Positions 9,801 to 22,480 of a stretch of DNA of 64,000 bases are shown here, piece after piece (position 1 is the first letter of the stretch; the number at the start of each line of letters is the position of its first letter). The notes below the pieces were generated by a model. The model did no database searches and was not told where the DNA came from. It saw only the letters and a program-made list of their open reading frames with translations. Source of the stretch: Ceriagrion tenellum (lineage: Eukaryota > Arthropoda > Insecta > Odonata > Coenagrionidae); contig OY720636.1 of the NCBI GenBank assembly GCA_963169105.1, forward strand, positions 146,157,941-146,221,940, in the 5' to 3' direction. A program made the position numbers and the translations under genes.

Positions 9801-12455
9801 GGTTAAGTCACGTAGCCGATACGGACGAGTCGAGGCTCGGGCCATCCGGCCTGTGCACCAGTAGATGCAGCGCCATCCATCCGTGCTTGTACCCGCGACC
9901 TCTCTACTTCCCGAGACGTGGTAATATTCTTGTTTGGCTATTCGAGACGCACATTTTGGGTTTCTTTCATTAATAAATCAAATGCTTGATTTAAATAAAC
10001 TTTCACTTTTATTTCAAAACCCCTCTATGATTATTTGATCCTCGACCCCCAGGGCAAAAAAAACACGACATAATTAAAAGTGTGATCGAGTCCCTTCACG
10101 CATACGGGGCCCGGTCACAACAGTGGCCCTGATCCGTTCAAAGATCCAATCATTCGTTAAAATAGAGTTCACCTGCTCTTTCGCTGTGCGTTAATAACGT
10201 TCCTATTAACAAATAAACAATGTACAAGCATTGGAATCCTATGCAAAACAAACACTATTTATACTTTTTAAAAAGAAAACTATGATTGCAATTATTTAAG
10301 GCTAAAAAGTAAATTATAATTAGAGACAATAAAAACAAAGCTATTGTCAAAACTTAAGGCTACAGCTATTACGAACATATGGCAAATAATCCTGTACTTA
10401 ATGACAGATAAATTGAACCTTAGCCTTTATGTTTATGCTTACACAAATTATAAGTTTATATTTTTAGTTGCACGACGACCGGATGGTCGCTGATTTTTTT
10501 TTTAATTTTTAGTGTCTTAAATTAGTCAGTTGAACGTTTTGCCTTAAATAAGGGTATTTTCACTACGTCGGTGTCATCATTAAAATGTTGGTCAATACTA
10601 CTATACCAGTATACCACTAAAATATTGTCTTCCAGTAAGGTTTAGCTCTAAATACGTAGGTGATTTCCTGATTTTGCTTGTAATGAAGTGAAAGTACGAA
10701 TATATGTATGTACACTGGCAAGTGAATAGCTATTTTTCATCTTAATTTATAATCCGCAAGGGATATGGAGCATCTTAAGTGATAGACTCAACGTAGAAGG
10801 AATTTAATTTCTGCAAAGCGTAACAATGTGACAAACATGCCAAATGAAAAGTCACTCATGCTCACATATGAAAAGCGCTCCATCTCCTCTAAAATCTGTA
10901 TATTGTCTACGCTAAATTTCAGTCGTGAGATTCTATCCTACTTTGCGGAATTTTTTAAATAAGAACGCAACTTAGTGTTTTCCAGAGATTTATTACAGTA
11001 TACACGCATAACTCATCAACAGCTGCAACCGTACATACATTGAGGATGGAGGAAGAAATTATGGGAATTCAGGACAGTGACAACATGTTATTGCACGCTT
11101 GCAACTTCCATATTCTTTCAAATAAAGGGACAATGTTCTCCTAGCATCAGAGAGAGGAATAAATGAAGGAAGCTGGTGGGAATAAAGAGCCCTCCAGCCC
11201 TTGGGAGAATTTGGCGCGGGGTCCGCTAATGTAAAACTCGCAGCAAGCCCCTATTTTCGCCGCATTTTCGTCCTGGGCATGTATTTCCGCCCTCCCCTCG
11301 AAAACCAGTCCCCACCAATCCCTACGTGACGCCCTCGTGGTAACAATCATTTCCCATTTTTAGATCCCGTCCCTCTCCCCCGTCACAGTAACAATGCGTT
11401 GCCACTCCTCCCCGCCCACCGTCCACATGTATCCCCCTCGAGGATAAACGCCTCCCTCGGCCAATCTCATCTTTTTTATTTTCACTTCCTTTTTTTGTTT
11501 ATTTCACATCGCTCTCTCGACCCTCTTCCTCCGAGAAACCCTTACACTTCCCGCCAACACGATCCCTGAACATCACCTGAGGTGGTGACTCTCGTGTCCC
11601 CGGTGACGGGAGTTTGCTGGAAGAGGGGAGGGGGGAAGGGGGTGAGCCGGGGGTCCCGCCCACCCTGGGGGAATGAGAGGGAAGTGAGTCACCTCCCCCC
11701 TTAACTTTCGCGTCGCCTCTAACAGATCGGGAGCCCGGATGGGAAAATATCCCTCCGTCGTCCCCCTCCATCGTTATCGCTCTTTGTGAGCAAAAGAAAA
11801 ACAAGCCCTTTGGAGAGATGAAAAAAAGGAAGGGAAAACAGTAAATACTACGGAAAACTTCCTTTTTTCCTTCGAGAAGATAAGTTAAAATTGGAAATGT
11901 ATGAAAACACCAAGTAAAATAAGTGAAGATCCCGGAAATATTTGAATTTGGAATTGATCAATCCCAGGAGAGGACAGATTTTACACGAAAAGAGATCGGA
12001 ATCTGTCGTCCGCGACCTTCGCGGTGATGTGTGCAACACGTGGGAAGCGATTGAAAAAGCGGGGAGGTGCAAATGAACAGCGAATCCATTATTAAAGATA
12101 AATTTAGGTAAATATAAAAACATCATTAACCATTATTAGACCTTCAAGATATCACCTAATGATAGTTGAAGAATGAAGCCTTCAATTTTTAAATAACGTA
12201 TTTACAATGCATGACTTCGCTAAGATTTTATGATCTACTCTGTTTTTCAAAACCCACAATTGAGAAAGGTAGGCATACAATATGGTGAAAAACAAGGCAA
12301 CAGGAAAAAACTGAACGATGTATAAGTTTTTTTATGAACAGTACGCATATGTAGTGGATTTAGCGTGATGAAATTCTTTTTAAGGCATACTTATAACATA
12401 GCATAAGTGATATAATTTGGTCAATTCAAATTTATGGCGTAATTCTTAAAGGATG
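9801..12455. other. Noncoding stretch with a GC-rich island at about 11380-11790
   Basis: Mostly AT-rich with no recognisable gene. From about 11380 to 11790 the plus strand is rich in C runs, then G runs. The 101-codon minus frame there (11804-11499) is Ser/Pro/Gly-rich low complexity and not convincing as a protein. Confidence 0.4.
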
Positions 12456-12458
12456 AAA

Positions 12459-12503
12459 TTTTGTAACGTACGTTACATAATCAGGGTAACATCCGTTACA
12501 AAA
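12459..12503. repeat. Imperfect hairpin
   Basis: TTTTGTAACGTACGTTAC (12459-12476) pairs with the reverse complement of 12486-12503 at about 15 of 18 positions around a 9-base loop. A related GTAACATCCGTTA string recurs near 12676-12690. Function unknown. Confidence 0.5.
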
Positions 12504-12797
12504 CTAAATCATAATATTCAGGACTACTTCTTATCACATCAATTCTAATTACTTGCTGTAACAATATAAATATTGAATATGGAAGTAATAGTTTTTACTT
12601 GTTAAATGGGAATCTTAACAATATTAAGAGTTTTTGTTGATGTCTCTAGACCCAAAATAGCATTTTCAGCTATGTGTAACATCCGTTAGGCATAATTATT
12701 ATTTACTGTACCTTGAAAAATTTAAGTATGGGGACTGAGTTAGCCATGCCTAATAAAACGATCCTATTTAGCCTCTTTATGGTCATTAAGTAGAAGT

Positions 12798-13187
12798 CCT
12801 GAGGAACAGTTGCTGTTCGCCGTGCCATATGTGGACGAGCATCTTCGGCTGGGAGCTATTTCATCATCCACCACACAGTCCTGATCTTGCTCCCAGCGAT
12901 TTTCATCTTTTCTTGTGCCTCAAGATATTCATGTCCTCCCGTCAGCGTTTAGACAACGACGAAGAGCTGAAGACAACTGTCACCCGCTGCTGGTTCCATT
13001 CACAGGGGGCAGACTTCTACGACACAGGAATACAAAAGTTGATCCCACGATACACGTGCCTCAATTCTGGAGGTGGCTACGTCGAAAAATAGCTGAAACA
13101 TTGCTTTACCTGCTGCCAATAAAGTTTTTCATGTGACAAAGTTTTCTTTTTTTTTAATAGGGAAACTTACTTTCTGGATGTGCCTCA
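12798..13187 (+). pseudogene. Mariner (IS630-Tc1-mariner) transposase C-terminal remnant
   Basis: The plus strand holds the last ~95 codons of a mariner transposase. After a frameshifted TVAVRRAI piece near 12808-12831, the frame 12829-13092 reads FGWELFHHPPHSPDLAPSD, then FHLF...LDNDEELK, then DFYDTGIQKLIPRY and GGGYVEK, ending at TAG. The SPDLAPSD motif holds the third catalytic Asp of the mariner DDD triad. The first two Asp and the DNA-binding half are missing. An AATAAA is at 13120-13125. GGAAACTTACTTTCTGGATG at 13161-13180 resembles mariner terminal repeats and may be the 3' end; no matching 5' end was found. The copy is truncated and inactive. Confidence 0.88.
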
Positions 13188-13199
13188 CAGATGTTCACT

Positions 13200-13400
13200 C
13201 CTCAAGTCTACACTGTAGCACATGAGACGATAGTTGTCCTTACAAAGCCACTGTTGCGGTGGGTAAACCCAACATTGCCGTTTATATGACGGCGAATTGA
13301 CAAATTTGCAATCATAGCATTGACAAATGTGATCGCTTCGCTTAGCAACGCTTCAGGGCGAGCGTTGAGCCACCCAAGCAAGCGGAGCACCTATCAAATG
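13200..13400. repeat. Dispersed repeat fragment, related to 42930-43080
   Basis: ACATGAGACGATAGTTGTCC followed by CCACTGTTGCGGTGGGTAA is similar to a stretch at about 42935-42990 (CCATTGTTGCGGTGGATAA). The similarity continues for roughly 120 bases. That locus lies within a larger repeat shared with 23800-24375, so this is probably a partial copy of the same family. No coding potential is recognised. Confidence 0.5.
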
Positions 13401-14740
13401 CCGAGGAACACTAATGCGACGGCAATCCTCTACACAATCGCCAACCTGAGCAAGCTAGACGTCTGACTAGCTTGGTTTTCATCCCGAGTCGCTTTCCTCA
13501 GGATCGTGGGTTTTTGTATCAATTTTTACTAGGACTAATCATGTATTTCTGTTACAAATAACAATACATATTACATCGCCGTTGAGCCAACTCCAACACC
13601 AACTCCCGGGCAAGGCCCGGGCCAGACCCCTACTATTTTTTTAGTATTTAATTTGAAAGAAGAAACTACTGCCAGCGGTAATGGAGTTTTCTTAATGCAA
13701 GAATACACGCAAAGTATACTTATCTCTGGAGAGAGGTTTTTTTCATTTAAGATTACCGGACCCTGGCCAATGTTCGTTGATATCCTTACTTTAGGAATCT
13801 CTTGGATACCAATTTAGTCGGACTCCATCTCAGATTAAGTGATTATGTATGGCACCTATTTTATTGGGCTGCAGTCTGAAATCAAGTACCTCACCATTTC
13901 AGAATGCAGTTTTTCCAGTAATGGACGAGTTGCTTTCTTATTCAAAGACTTCGTATTTTATCGGCGTAAACGACACGTATTTCTTCTATCGACAAGCTCT
14001 AAACGATTTAAAAAAAATATATAAATGCCTTCTTTGAAGATATTGCGACCTTGCTGCGGTATTAAATTGTTGATGCACTGGACTTAACATCTAGGGATTC
14101 TGGTTTACGCATCGAAACTGGCGGATGTGTTTTCCTCTTTGAAGCTCAGTATGATTGATCAAAGGAAGCTTATATGCATGTGCTCAGCGGTCGTTGATGA
14201 AGTACACGCATGAAATGACACCAACGGCTCTTGAAGGTCAAAGAAAAAATTCACGATCGACTGCAACGAATTATAATGGAAAAAGTGGCGGCGAAAATAA
14301 GCGGTAGCTTTATACCAGGCGTCACCTTCTTTGAAATACACATTTGGCAAGCGTCCTCCATTTAACGCTAAGTTGTTGCCTGAAACACCAAAAATGGAAA
14401 TTTCATTTATATTTACACTACCTAAAATAATAAATACTTAAACGCAAGTTTCTGGTAGGCATTATGCTTAGAAAGATGTAAAATCAATGGAATGTCACCA
14501 ATGTAAATGAATATTTTTCATTGATGACATGTGGAAAACTTCCAATACAATTCCGATGACTTTATACAAAAGAGTCTATCGGCTTATGTTATTTTCTACT
14601 CGCTCAAATATGTCAGCAAAATATATGTCACTCAATTATTCAAGTTACTACGTATGTAAGCACACAATAATTGGTGAAATCAGTTGTTATAAAATCACTG
14701 GGGCGTAAGCAATTATTATACAATAGGATCATCATTGGTC
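13401..14740. other. Unassigned AT-rich sequence
   Basis: Contains a small perfect inverted repeat (CAAGCTAG...CTAGCTTG near 13452-13475) and short unrecognised frames. No supported gene. Confidence 0.4.
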
Positions 14741-14744
14741 ATTC

Positions 14745-14900
14745 AATCCTAAGATTAGTTTACTACAGCCCTCCATCCTCCCTTATCTAATGCTAGTTCC
14801 TTAGTTACCTCCTGGTATCTCTTCCTATGTACTTTTATCTTTATTTGGTCCATGAACTTATTCCTGGATCTTTCTATTCTAGGATATGACATCATTATAA
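14745..14900 (-). mobile_element. RTE-like LINE 3' end fragment
   Basis: The minus strand from about 14890 reads RSRNKFMDQIKIKVHRKRYQ, then E-TKELALDKGGWRAVVN. This is the characteristic last segment of RTE-type polyproteins (GR-RNKYMDQIKE-V...DR-KWRAVVN). The match ends at the usual terminal RAVVN. The upstream RT part is absent, so only the 3' end survives. Confidence 0.72.
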
Positions 14901-16570
14901 TCGAGGACGCATTTTTTTGGCACCACAACTTTATTTTTTTACTTTTTTCATTTTTAATCCTGAATAGATTCCTCTTTTATCGTATTGACGTGTTATATCT
15001 TCTATATTCCACTATTTTCCATACAGAGTGAAATAAGTCTTATAGAGGAGAGCACAGTATTGGATTATAAATTACGAAAATAAAATAACAATCCACAACT
15101 TATTAACATTTGGTAACTAGTTATAAAGAATAAATAGATCCAAAAAAATAGACTCCGATGATTAATTGCTCTCAAACTATCAGTTCTTGTCTATAGGATG
15201 GTTTAGACGGAAGTTTGAACAGTTCATCGAGAGAAATCCTCATTCATTGGTGATAACTTTTCTAAGTAAATCGCGTTTAAACAGTTAAGAGAGGATGGAC
15301 TCACGTTGAAAATATACTTACGGCTTTGTGATTATGCACTCTATTTGTGATAAAAGTTTGGCTTTTCTTTGATTGACCATTGTTGATCCACAACTTTGTA
15401 TACAGGACCAAGTCATGCAATTGGGCGATTTTCCGTGTTTTTTTACGTTTCCTTAAGACTAACATCAAGCAGGCGAATGACGGCGGTCCAAAAGTTATTT
15501 TATAATAATGGTAAATAAATTTACATTCCAATAATGTAAATATGTCCGAACAATTATGCACACTGTTCATACGGAACACGTCAAAGTACAGCCTATACAA
15601 TTTTGACGGCGACAATAAGTAGAAGATTCATAATTATTTATACTGTCAATGATTACGCGCATTTTGCAGCTCGAATACCACTATTGTAATATTATATTTG
15701 CACAGAAAATATATCTTGTGACGAAAAGAAGCTGTATTTAAAGTTGATTTAATGAGAGACAATCTTTTCATTACTGATGTTATGAAGGTTTATTTTTGCC
15801 GGATTTAACAAGAACGTAGAACGTAACGCGTGGGCATATTTCCATGATCGGATTTTCAGTGCTCTAAAATTTAACATGTAAAACTATCCAGTGAATATTA
15901 ATCCATTTGTAATGCTGTTCACTGACTTCACCGCTCTTGAGATAAGCCTCTTATGATCTTAAGATTGATTTTTCGTGAAAAGGAACACCGCCTAAGGGTT
16001 TAGAGAGGTAGGGTTTGGACAATGAAATGATGTATGGACTTTCCCAAAGGCAACTTTCCCTTACTCGTTTTTATAATTAAATTTAAGTCGCCATAAAAAC
16101 ACAGTTTACGCAATTTACCTTCATATTTATTCCATCTCATGCCCTTGCATGGATTTCTTGTTTTTACGCTCACCCTCTCGTCGAAATAATTCGTATAAAA
16201 AAGCGATCTCATTCGATTTTCGTCCGGAAGCCGAGCCTACATCACGGGGGGCGTGGTGACTCATACATTTTAATCGAGGTGATTTTCAATTCGATGAAAG
16301 GAAAAAATGAGCGATGCTTCGCCAATTTTTTTTCGGCGTGGATCGCTTGGTGAAGGGATGGGAACGGAGACCGCCTCCATTCTCCCTCTCCATCATCGCG
16401 CCAAAGAGCGATGCTTTGTTCGAATTCCACAAAATTTGTCATTTCCTCTTTGTTTTGTGCATGTGAGATCTGATTACTATTCCGTACATGCTAGTAATTT
16501 CTATGTGAGCTGTGTACGTACATCATACATGATATTTCTCCATCAATACCATTCTGCGATAATGCAGTCA
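14901..16570. other. AT-rich noncoding stretch
   Basis: No gene recognised. A 104-codon minus frame (15615-15301) and short overlapping frames near 16240-16585 have no known motifs. Confidence 0.4.
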
Positions 16571-16574
16571 TTTA

Positions 16575-17102
16575 GAGTAGTTTGAGAGGAATTTTTCCTA
16601 AGCCATAATAGCGACTATATTCGAATATTATTTTTTTCTTCAGCAAATATAAAAAGCACGAAGTTGATATCTTGATATTTATGGTGCTAAAAAAATGCTT
16701 TATATCACTGATGCTCTGGGTAGTTTACTAAATATGCACGCATAAGTCACTCATTTGACTCAATTTCTCGTGCCGTACGGGGAGAAAGCCTTCGCGTCGT
16801 AATATGTTTCGTGAAAATTTCAGCTTTGAGTGGTTGATTTATTTTTTAAATTAGTTGAGAAAACATCCAAGGACCATCGTTTTTTCTAACGAGGTCTAGG
16901 TGTTAGAAATTACTCACATTTTAAATAAAGTCTCTCTGTATTGCATACCCGAACCATTCACCTGCAAAATGGCTGGTACTTATTGTCAAATATCTTGGAA
17001 AGTGGCGGATATTTTAATATATTTGATATGGTAGGATATTTTTCTTATAATGAGTCCAAATTCAATGAATTCTGTGTGAAATTATGTCTCGCTCAAACTA
17101 CC
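16575..17102. mobile_element. TTAA-type miniature element, copy 1 (degraded)
   Basis: This ~530-bp segment is similar along its length to 33879-34427. Its ends are inverted repeats: GTAGTTTGAGAG at the left and CTCGCTCAAACTACC at the right. The flanks read TTTA and TAAA, degraded relative to the TTAA on both sides of copy 2. Shared internal blocks include a tract near 16920-17000 (TCTCTCT...GGCTGGTACTT...ATCTTGGAAAGT). No coding sequence is present. A TTAA duplication suggests a piggyBac-like non-autonomous element; that assignment is inference. Confidence 0.7.
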
Positions 17103-17106
17103 TAAA

Positions 17107-18490
17107 TACGGATAATCGATGATTCACACATTACCTGCATCAGTCATCCATTTGCTTATCCTAAGTTCTTGGTTTATCCTCATCCCAATCGTATTGGCTA
17201 TCATATCCTTTATTATACGCTTAACTTCCACCATCATTGTTGGCGCAATTTATGCAATAACGCGACATGACTTTTTACCATCCCAGAGTGTAGGTAACGG
17301 TTGATGATTCCTTGCGATAAACCACATTTTAATAAAACCTGCTTGGTGAACGAGACCAATTTTTCTTTCGTTACATAAACTACATTCCCGGAAAGAATTT
17401 AATCCACACTAAAAGTTTGTAAGCCGGAACACTTGCCTCACCGGTAAGAGAAAGTGTAGTCTCTCTAGTTACGATTCCAACCCCGAAAAGGTGTATCGCT
17501 GAGTGGTTCTGAAGGAATAAAAACGCCGTTCCAAATGGCAGAAGTGAATTTCCCGAGGAAATTTTATCGTTAAGCACCCGCAAACTGTGTGTTTAAAACA
17601 CTTTGGCGGAACGGAAATACTTCGCTGAAAGATATTGTCCAATAATGTAGGGAAACGTCTTGGTTGGGGTGAAACTTTCATTTGCTTTTTATTACAAAAA
17701 ATGTCATATGCCTTAGTAATTAATAACCTTATGTTGCTACTGTATAGCCTGGGTCCCCATAAGCAAATGGAAAAGGTGCATAAGCAACTGGAATATCGAT
17801 GAAGCCACATCACAATTGAAAGAATTAGGATTAGAGAAGGCTAGCACCAAATCAAGCTCACGCAAAAATTATCTTTTAATGAATCTTGCTTTGCAAATGC
17901 CGAAAGAGCAAGTGGTGATGCATAACTCCAACATATCGCGGAGTATTTAAATTACTTTGTCTCTCATTTTTAAACAAGAGTAGATAAAATGAATCGTTAC
18001 GAGGAAACACTGCGGAGATAATCCATGTTGAAAGGAAAGTTTCACTTTGTAATTTTCCACAAAAAATGTTTGGTAACTGTTTGCGAAATGAAAAAGAATC
18101 TTTTATTTTACCGAATGATTGAAAGCCGAAATGTATAGCTGGGAAAAATGTGTTGAGAACATGTTCGTGATATTAATGAAAACATTCTTGCATTGGTAAA
18201 TAGTGTGTATACCATATTTTGTATGTGTAATTCTCGTAGAGAGGCTAATGGTAAACTAATGTAATTACTTCAGCAAAAATAGTGATCTTCATATAAGAAA
18301 ACACAAATTAAAGAGTTGCAGGCTTCCTTGAAACGCCCACTAAAGAAATGGCTAAATTAAGTTTTTTAGAGAGCGATGTTTTAGACAAGATTTTTTGATG
18401 AATTATGAAAAATAACTCAAAATTCCTCCCTAAATTTCTTTCAAGATTAACACAATATCATGGCACGCGTTAACCATTTGATCGGAAACA
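17107..18490. other. AT-rich noncoding stretch
   Basis: Frames at 17119-17304 (plus, hydrophobic) and 17813-17469 (minus) are unrecognised. No repeat boundary was found. Confidence 0.4.
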
Positions 18491-18494
18491 TAAA

Positions 18495-19147
18495 TTATGT
18501 CCCTGCATATGATATATCGTGGGGAACACACATACAAAACATATGTGGCACAGCATTAAAGAAACTAGGTTTTATTAAGCGTAAAATAAGAAGGTCCTCG
18601 AATGAAAAAGTGCAAGAAAGATGCTACATCGCTCTGGTTAGGCCACACCTCGAATACGCCGCGAGCATTTGGGACCCTGGTAATAAAGATTTAACCAAAA
18701 AATTGACAAAGTACAAAGAAAAGCATCACGCTTCGTTAAAAACTGCTATGAACGAAAATAGTGTTACACACCTGTTAGAGGGATTAAGACGGGAGCCCCT
18801 AGAGACTAGGAGGCTGCACGCTAGACTTTAGCTACTTGAGATATTCAGAACTGATATTTTTCAGAGCGACACAGAGAATATTATCTTGACGCCTCACAAC
18901 ATTTCTAGGTCTGACAGATGCGGTAAAATAAGAGAGATACTCTGCCGAAGAGATAGGTATAAAAAACTCGTTATTTCCGCGCACAATTAGTGACCACAAT
19001 AGAAACTGAGCTCCTCCTAATACATTCTTATAGGACATGTCATAATTTCACGTCCAAATTTTTACATCTTTACACGGCTGGTGACCTACCACCCCCTTTC
19101 ACACGCCCAAGCGACGGCTCGCGGGTTAGTATGTAGATTTAGATCAT
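18495..19147 (+). mobile_element. CR1/Jockey-like LINE 3' end (family A, copy 3), best-preserved RT tail
   Basis: The frame ending at 18831 encodes the C-terminal 'thumb' side of a non-LTR reverse transcriptase: DISWGTHIQNICGTALKKLG, FIKRKIRRSSNEKVQERCY, ALVRPHLEYAASIWDPGNKD, then LLEGLRREPLETRRLHARL before TAG. The ATG at 18460 precedes element homology by about a dozen codons, so the apparent start is chance. After the stop the family tail continues with a decayed TENIIL...RSDRC-KI segment to GCCCAAGCGACGGCTCGCGG (about 19109-19128), ending in TATGTAGATTTAGATC. The YADD core and endonuclease are missing, so the copy is 5'-truncated. Placement in the CR1/Jockey group rests on the ALVRPHLEYA-IWDP motif. 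Confidence 0.85.
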
Positions 19148-19975
19148 ACAATGAAATAAGATATATCATGAGACGTTCGCGTTCAGTATCATAGTAAATT
19201 TACAATATATGTAATTATGTACAACGCACATATATACTCTCCATTTTGAATGTTAGATCCAAGCTACAATTATAACAGACCTGAATGTCGCTTCAAGAGA
19301 GAAGTGGGATGAAACAAAACTGCACCAGCCATTGACATGAGACGTATTAACGAGCGTACTGCTAGAAATTTAATCTATGGTGCTGGAATTTCGGTTGGGG
19401 GGGAATAGGTCTCATGAATCAGGAATTACGCTTTTAATCGAAGCTAAAAGCTTACGCATGTTATATCTTGCCGACCTCTTTTTAAATATCTTATGATTTT
19501 CCCGAGGATCAGAACAAGCAACACATCTTTTGGTTCACAAATATAAAGCATCATTTCACGTCCACGGTCCACTGGAATCACATCATGAACTTTTAAATGT
19601 ATATTGGAAACAAACTACAGTCTACAAAGTTGACGTAGGAAGGCATCGGTTAACTGGCGAAGGATGTCCCACCGCTGAAAAGAACCTTTGGGCACCGCCG
19701 CTGCCAAAGAGTGATGGCTGGGTTGGAGAGGCATATTGGAGACGTTGGTTGGAGGCGAGACCTGCCAACTTAAGTTTGGAGCGAAACAGGGAGAGGGGGA
19801 GGGAAGAGAAGAGGGATGAAACTGTGGGAGGTCAGGGGAGGTTGAACGGTCACGAGACATTACCCCTGAGAATGAAAGCATAAGATTCAGGGCCTGCCTC
19901 TGTAACTTCGGACCACTTTCGTTGACGCCTAACCAAACTTACGACCGAACTGAGATTTTGCCAACTTATAGCAAG
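19148..19975. other. Unassigned sequence
   Basis: Overlapping open frames on both strands at 19530-19883 (117 codons plus, 88 minus) lie in a GA-rich patch (19730-19830). Neither has recognisable motifs. Confidence 0.35.
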
Positions 19976-19979
19976 ATGA

Positions 19980-20545
19980 TCATCGGATGAAAAAGTGAAA
20001 TAGAAGCGCTACTTTGCACTAGTTAGGCCACACCTCGATCACTCCACGAGCAATTGGGACCCTGCGCAGAATGATATAATTCGCAAAACAATGAGAATGC
20101 AAAGGAAAGTGGCGGGCTTCATAAAAAACGGCTACGGGCGAACATAAAGCGTTTATCAGCTATAGAGCCGCTGGAGACTCGGTGGTTAACGCTAGTAGTC
20201 GATTGATTGAGAAATCCAGAAGAAGTGTGTTTCAAAGTGACACTGAAAATATCATTTTGACGTCGCACTGCATCTCTAAGCTCGATAGAAGCGATAAAAT
20301 AAAAGAGACACACTTTCTTGGATGAGAGATACACTATACAGGACAGGTAGAAAAAACCGTTTTCCCTAACGCTATAAGTGACCATAGAATAAACTGACCT
20401 CTGCACCGATCACTCCTACTACACTAGACTTCACCATTTTATCTTCTCCTTTTTTTACCTTCCAATTTTCACGGCGGGTATCCTTACACCCCCTGCCGCA
20501 CATCCATGCGTCGGCTCGCAGGGCCGTGTGTAGAAATGAAAATGA
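19980..20545 (+). mobile_element. CR1/Jockey-like LINE 3' end (family A, copy 4)
   Basis: A more decayed copy in the same orientation as the neighbouring one. SSDEKVK at 19984-20006, LVRPHLDHS-SNWDPAQNDI and MRMQRKVAGFIKNGYG are still legible in changing frames, then LEPLETRW near 20167. The tail ends after CCCCCTGCCGCACATCCATGC and GTCGGCTCGCAGGG (20487-20524). There are several stops and frameshifts. The two adjacent same-orientation copies differ enough to be separate insertions rather than a recent tandem duplication. Confidence 0.75.
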
Positions 20546-22190
20546 AAACTCCTTAAAAAGTGAAGAAATGTACAAAATAATTCCTAATAACAAGTCCAAA
20601 AACAATGAGTTAACAGAGGTTACACATCTCCGCCTTCCATACAAATAGGCTGGATGGTTATGGGGATTGGGACAGCCCAATTATTATCAAGCTACTAGCT
20701 ATATTTTTTCTGAATAATATAAGATGCAAATATTTTCAAGTCTTTACGAGTAGAAAAGCGAATGTAATTAGTGAAACTGTGTTACTGCAAACGCCGTCTA
20801 TCTTTGATTTAATGGAGTATTTTCCCCATTTCCTTCTTTCCACACTGTTTTTATCTTACTTATATGAGCTACAGATTTTTTATGTCTAAAAGTTCCCAGA
20901 AGCATAAATTAAACTTTTCAGCAAACGATTTTTAGGAAATAAGTCAACAAGATGCAAAAACTTAGAGCCGCTACCAAAGGAAGTTATATGCTTCCTATTT
21001 TAATCCTCCAATGGATTTCCTAATACCTTCATTTGAATATTCTTCTGATGTGTATACCGTGTACATAAATACTATTCAAAATGACTGTGAAACCGATAGC
21101 TAAACTGGCAGGGGTAGTTTCCACAGAACTGTAGGCTTTCTAGATTACTTAGTGAAACATGTTATTGTGAGTATGGGATGTACTTAGCCTCAAACAAATA
21201 AATGTACTGGACAAATTTCTTAAATTCTGAGATAATGACTCCGTCATCTTATAATTTCACTCAATAAAACTTTAATATTCTTGAGCTGAAACTTTCCAAT
21301 CACTCCGAACTTTCCAATATTTGACATACTTGATGTCCCAAATTATTTCAACCCTAAGGAAATATGTTTTATTTCGCTGTTCACTCGCTTTCGATGTGCT
21401 TTCTAATAAATCCGGTAATAAGCAAATTTAACTTTGCACACTCGACGACACATTTTACGTTAAACTGTAATAACTTGATGTTGGCCAAGTGACACGGTTT
21501 AGCGCCCTTAAGTGGTTGCTACCTTTTGGTCACTGCTAACTTTATCAATTAAAATATGGCGTTCATTTTACTTTTCCGAACATTTTCCACTGACATGTGG
21601 TAAGAACCCCTCCGATACTTTCCGAATTGTGAAGAACTGTTTGATACGCACACTTGTACTTCATTCCAATCTTACATCCCCCATCCTACTGATTTACAAA
21701 ACGTCTCTCTAATGTAAGAAAAGCTCACTTTAGGCTAATAGATCGACTTTTTAACGTATAAATTTAGGAAGAATTTTGTATAAATGTCCTAATCAGGAAA
21801 GTCTGTATATAAAATCGAAATAAATAGCATCACACAAATTTATTATCTTGGCAATCTAATGTTATTTTAACACGTAGCCTGCACATAGCGTAGATATAAA
21901 ATATTTTTATCATTATTATTGCTGCTAAAAAGATCAGAGAGTAATGCAGAGTCTAAAATTCTGAAACAACATATTTTTTGTAATGTAGTTTCGTCTAATT
22001 TTCAATACTACGCCAAAAAGTCTAGTGTCGCACGCTCTGAAGGCAAAAGTTAAAAATACAAATTTCGTATCGTGTACATTGCTGCTCCTGTATCGAGAGT
22101 TCCTGCGAATGAGCTAATGCACGTAAACGAAATATGTTCCGTGAATTTTTTCGAGTTAATCTGAATTCGCTGTTGAATAGCACCTCCCAA
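20546..22190. other. AT-rich noncoding stretch
   Basis: No gene or repeat recognised. Confidence 0.45.
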
Positions 22191-22480
22191 GTCCTTCGTT
22201 ACGGTTCACTGGTGGAAGGAAGGGTTGGGTGGGAGGGGGAGGGAGAGGAAGGAGGTAGGCAAAGGAAAAGTTTGCGAAATGAGGAGGAGGAGGAGGTTGG
22301 GGTAGGAGGGGGGCGAGCGAGGGAAGGGGGCGGGGCAGAGAGGGTGTGGTGTTCCGCAAGAGTCGTTTTGAAGTGAAGAGCACGTATCGCCCGACACCTC
22401 CGTAAGTGGTCCCTTTTCATTCGGCGATGCGAAACGCGGTCGCCGGGCTAAATTGCATAAAAAACGAGCTCCTTTATGCC
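22190..22480. other. GC-rich, GA-rich island
   Basis: The plus strand is almost pure G/A from about 22210 to 22345, with many G runs of 3 to 6. The overlapping short frames (80 codons plus; 75, 73 and 63 minus) are Gly/Glu/Arg- or Pro/Leu-rich low complexity. It shares TTTGCGAAATGAG with 661-1340 (TTGCGAAATGAG near 1022). Potential G-quadruplex-forming or regulatory DNA, not convincing as coding. Confidence 0.4.
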
